From Clostridia bacterium (lineage in GTDB: Bacteria; Bacillota; Clostridia; Oscillospirales; Acutalibacteraceae), in the NCBI GenBank assembly GCA_017428525.1, contig JAFRQQ010000004.1:62001-126000 (forward strand): 64,000 nt of DNA. The letters run 5' to 3'. The notes beneath the pieces were generated by a model. It saw nothing but the letters and a program-made list of their open reading frames with translations. It searched no databases and was not told the origin of the DNA. The position numbers and the translations under genes were made by a program. This document shows, piece by piece, positions 62,376 to 64,000 of this stretch (positions are counted from its first letter, which is position 1; every line of letters starts with the position of its first letter).

Positions 62376-62822
62376 TTAATCCGCCCGCATACTCTGCTTT
62401 GCGGTGTTGATGGAAGCGATGCGCATCACTCTGATGTTTGCGCAGGCAGAATCGAGTTTTTTGAATCGGCTTTCATCAATATACCCTGTTCTGAACAAAA
62501 GCTCGATCCAATATCCCGTTTCATTTGCTTCTTTCAGGGCAATTTGAAGCTTTGCAATGAAATCCGCTTTTCCGTGCGCATACTGCGCTTCTCTGATGTT
62601 TGCACCGATGGAAGTGCCGCTCCTGCCGATCTGGTTTGAAATAATGGATTTGCGTTCTGACTTGAGGCCTTTCACAAGCGCTGTGAAGTTTGTGCTTCGC
62701 ACAAGTGAAGTTTTCTGCTTCGCAGAAAGTGAAGTGAAGTGTGCCGCCCACGCCCGCAGGCACTTCACTGACCGCAGGTCAACTTCACACGCGCAGCGCA
62801 CTTCTCGTGCCGTCAGGCACAC
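62376..62822 (-). CDS. Four-helix-bundle (S23/rRNA intervening sequence type) protein, start uncertain
   Basis: The last 110 residues match the S23/four-helix-bundle family: IISNQIGRSGTSIGANIREAQYA, then KADFIAKLQIALKEANETGYWIELL and DSACANIRVMRI. The usual first half of helix 1 is missing or altered. Upstream, the open frame runs through a hairpin array, so residues before about LVKGLKSERK are unlikely to be real protein. A GTG at 62675 would give about 99 residues. The gene may be 5'-truncated by the array. Such proteins occur sporadically and some act as accessory factors in other systems; no reverse transcriptase is present here. Confidence 0.65.
   Translation of the reverse strand: MCLTAREVRCACEVDLRSVKCLRAWAAHFTSLSAKQKTSLVRSTNFTALVKGLKSERKSIISNQIGRSGTSIGANIREAQYAHGKADFIAKLQIALKEANETGYWIELLFRTGYIDESRFKKLDSACANIRVMRIASINTAKQSMRAD
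62671..62820. repeat. Array of mini-hairpins linked by GTGAAGT/ACTTCAC
   Basis: Seven short inverted repeats follow one another: TTCACA/TGTGAA (62671-62687), TTGTGC/GCACAA (62690-62704), TTTCTGC/GCAGAAA (62712-62728), GTGCC/GGCAC (62741-62763), GACC/GGTC (62770-62780), GCGC/GCGC (62791-62799) and GTGCC/GGCAC (62807-62820). The linkers are GTGAAGT on the left and ACTTCAC on the right, so the whole array is also roughly palindromic. Confidence 0.75.
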
Positions 62823-62829
62823 TTCATTG

Positions 62830-62859
62830 AAAAAAGCACTGCCGCGGCAGTGCTTTTTT
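62830..62859. terminator. Perfect 30-bp palindromic terminator next to tRNA-Arg
   Basis: AAAAAAGCACTGCCG followed by its exact complement CGGCAGTGCTTTTTT. On the - strand it directly follows tRNA-Arg and should terminate it; it also shares its stem with the ispE terminator. Confidence 0.88.
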
Positions 62860-62861
62860 CA

Positions 62862-62938
<77 letters not shown>

Positions 62939-62943
62939 AAAAA

Positions 62944-63018
62944 TGGAGCGGGTGATGGGAATCGAACCCACACAACCAGCTTGGAAGGCTGGGATTCTGG
63001 CCATTGAACTACACCCGC
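62944..63018 (-). tRNA. tRNA-Gly (anticodon TCC)
   Basis: The - strand gene starts GCGGGTGTAGTTCAATGG, has anticodon loop CTTCCAA (anticodon TCC, reading GGA/GGG), T-arm TGGGTTCGATTCCCA, acceptor strand CACCCGC and an encoded CCA. All arms pair. Confidence 0.97.
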
Positions 63019-63036
63019 ACGTTTTGAACGGAACAC

Positions 63037-63065
63037 ATTTTATCATATCGCAGAGGGAATGTCAA
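63037..63065 (-). promoter_or_regulatory. Promoter of the tRNA-Gly/tRNA-Arg unit
   Basis: On the - strand TTGACA (63065-63060), 17-base spacer and TAAAAT (63042-63037), about 18 bases before tRNA-Gly. Confidence 0.87.
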
Positions 63066-63163
63066 GACCAATCGGCGATTTTCTTGCGCATGCGGCTTGT
63101 CGGCGCGTGCAGAAAAAGGCAGGGTGAAATCGCAATATTAATGATTATAATATAATTAAATAC

Positions 63164-63192
63164 TTGACAATGCGCGGCGGTTTCGATATAAT
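63164..63192 (+). promoter_or_regulatory. Promoter of the terminal exported-protein gene
   Basis: TTGACA (63164-63169), 17-base spacer and TATAAT (63187-63192) match consensus perfectly. The start codon is about 185 bases downstream. Confidence 0.85.
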
Positions 63193-63382
63193 AACAATGT
63201 TATAGTGTTTTTACTGTGGATTGGTTTGTGCGTGCGGCACAAAGACGGATTCCACGCAGGCGCACGGCGTCAAACCGCACGTCGCGGAATGTGATGCACC
63301 GATGACGCATCCGGAACGCGCGGCAAAACCGAAACCTCATAAATGATTACATATTTCAATATACAATTCGGAGGGCTGAAAA

Positions 63383-64000
63383 ATGACAAGAACGGGAGAA
63401 CACAGATCCAGACTGCAATGGACGGCGTCCGTGCTGCTGGTCATCCTGATGGTGCTGGGCACCGTCGGGATCTTCGGCGCGCTGTTCGGCGACCTGAAAG
63501 TTGCAGCGGCAGCGGGAACATATTATGTCAGGGTATCTTGGAATACAACGAACACCAAAGATGATAGTGATAACTATTATACGATTTATTACAAGAAACA
63601 GGACGGAACAACCGGCGAAGCCACGTATTCCAACACGACGAAAAACTCGGGCAATCAGTCCCATGACCATGCGATCGACGGTGTTCCATATGCAATTAAG
63701 ATGCAGGTTTGGGGACGGTCTACAGCTGCTGCGGCATGGTATGTTACGAGCGTTACAGTTTCCCCAAACAGCAATTATACTTCAGATGCAACAACACTTT
63801 GGTCCGGTGAATTTGGCGGAAAAAAAGCTAGGTTTTTGGGTGAGGGCTCTGCTTCCACCCTCACCTTCCCTAATTCATACACTTCGTTCAGCAATAATGG
63901 CGTAAGTGATGAAAAAAAGACGACATCCAGTTACTACTCGGGCAGCTATACGCCCGCAGCTTCTTCAATTACAGCGATTACAGGCGGATCAACAGAGCTC
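63383..64000 (+). CDS. Exported protein of unknown function (3' end beyond window)
   Basis: The frame from ATG 63383 (GGAGGG 7 bases upstream) is open for 206 codons to the end of the window. Residues 12-38 form a signal peptide or anchor (WTASVLLVILMVLGTVGIFG). The visible mature part is rich in tyrosine, threonine, serine and asparagine (YYVRVSWNTTNTKDD, YYTIYYKKQDG), as in beta-sandwich surface proteins. No family is recognized. Base composition shifts to lower GC after the first 50 codons. Confidence 0.78.
   Translation, partial: MTRTGEHRSRLQWTASVLLVILMVLGTVGIFGALFGDLKVAAAAGTYYVRVSWNTTNTKDDSDNYYTIYYKKQDGTTGEATYSNTTKNSGNQSHDHAIDGVPYAIKMQVWGRSTAAAAWYVTSVTVSPNSNYTSDATTLWSGEFGGKKARFLGEGSASTLTFPNSYTSFSNNGVSDEKKTTSSYYSGSYTPAASSITAITGGSTEL

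Larger units (their letters stand above)
63019..63382. other. 364-base intergenic region with divergent promoters and a long leader
   Basis: Two consensus promoters point outward, to the tRNAs and to the exported protein gene. The + transcript has a leader of about 185 bases with a 7-bp hairpin TTTGTGC/GCACAAA (63225-63243) and a second, GATGC/GCATC (63292-63310 region). No known riboswitch motif is recognized and no coding sequence is seen. Confidence 0.6.

Noticed and set aside
62671..62820. CRISPR array
   Set aside because: The repeated units are 7-base linkers with hairpins, spacers are far too short, and no cas genes are nearby.
62376..62822. Avd accessory gene of a diversity-generating retroelement
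   Set aside because: The four-helix-bundle fold is shared, but there is no reverse transcriptase or template/variable repeat pair in the window.
62376..62822. rRNA intervening sequence
   Set aside because: Although S23-type proteins occur in 23S rRNA inserts, no rRNA sequence flanks this gene.

Overview
The window is 64 kb of dense bacterial chromosome. It looks like a GC-rich member of the Clostridia, most likely Oscillospiraceae/Ruminococcaceae-like. The signs are strong AGGAGG-type ribosome binding sites, sigma-A promoters, a yaaL-bofA pair typical of spore formers, an ECF transporter module, NrdR, a GTP-type PEP carboxykinase, a FMN riboswitch ahead of ribU, a dockerin-bearing exported protein, and an arginine-phosphatase-type LMW phosphatase. 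The species is inferred only; no rRNA is present. Most of the window is housekeeping, with a few accessory patches that differ in base composition or carry repeats.

Layout. 1-9435 (+): end of ruvB, an RlmI-like methyltransferase, ecfA1-ecfA2-ecfT, truA, a DUF5711 protein, a CvpA protein, pgsA and a ClpC-type unfoldase with a McsA-like zinc finger. 9480-11362 (-): a family-6 DNA glycosylase coupled to ribU under a FMN riboswitch, then an exported C2H2 zinc-finger protein. 11614-18519 (+): yhaM, DUF2804, prmA, a QueG-like protein interrupted by an amber codon, a GH38 alpha-mannosidase and a small membrane peptide. 18599-19550: AT-rich PH/SHOCT gene divergent from an XRE regulator. 19637-27591 (-): PrdX-like deacylase, lipoprotein, nrdR; then an operon manA, ABC-F, GH78 rhamnosidase, Gfo/Idh oxidoreductase. 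27709-28241 (+): yaaL-bofA. 28288-35808 (-): malQ, methionine-gamma-lyase-like protein, DUF2461, phosphohexomutase and three tandem EEP-fold proteins. 35958-37639: HAD hydrolase and dus. 37793-40667 (+): AT-rich island with a GtrII-type glucosyltransferase and an acyltransferase-3 protein. 40701-45216 (+): polA, ywlE-like phosphatase, rimI, tsaD. 45384-47165 (+): PEP carboxykinase behind a structured leader. 47342-53184 (+): a lipoprotein and a 1640-residue exported dockerin/FIVAR protein. 53623-60176 (-): histidine kinase and response regulator, a LysM-G5-M23 endopeptidase, and rmlD. 60309-62006 (+): a PHP phosphatase and ispE. 62007-63018: a repeat-rich patch with an S23-type four-helix-bundle gene and two tRNAs. 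63383-end: a truncated exported protein.

How it fits together. Several genes serve glycan use and cell-surface building: GH38, GH78, ManA, the phosphohexomutase, MalQ, RmlD, the GtrII/acyltransferase island, the M23 enzyme and the dockerin protein. The most interesting non-standard signals are: an array of mini-hairpins joined to a four-helix-bundle gene and bracketed by near-identical palindromes (62.08-62.86 kb); 11-bp-phased direct repeats of similar sequence ahead of both the two-component system and the giant exported protein; a compact three-way-junction-like leader before PEP carboxykinase; the amber codon placed inside the Shine-Dalgarno sequence of the QueG-like gene; and exported C2H2 fingers. 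All functional statements rest on recognition of motifs and families; no searches were run.
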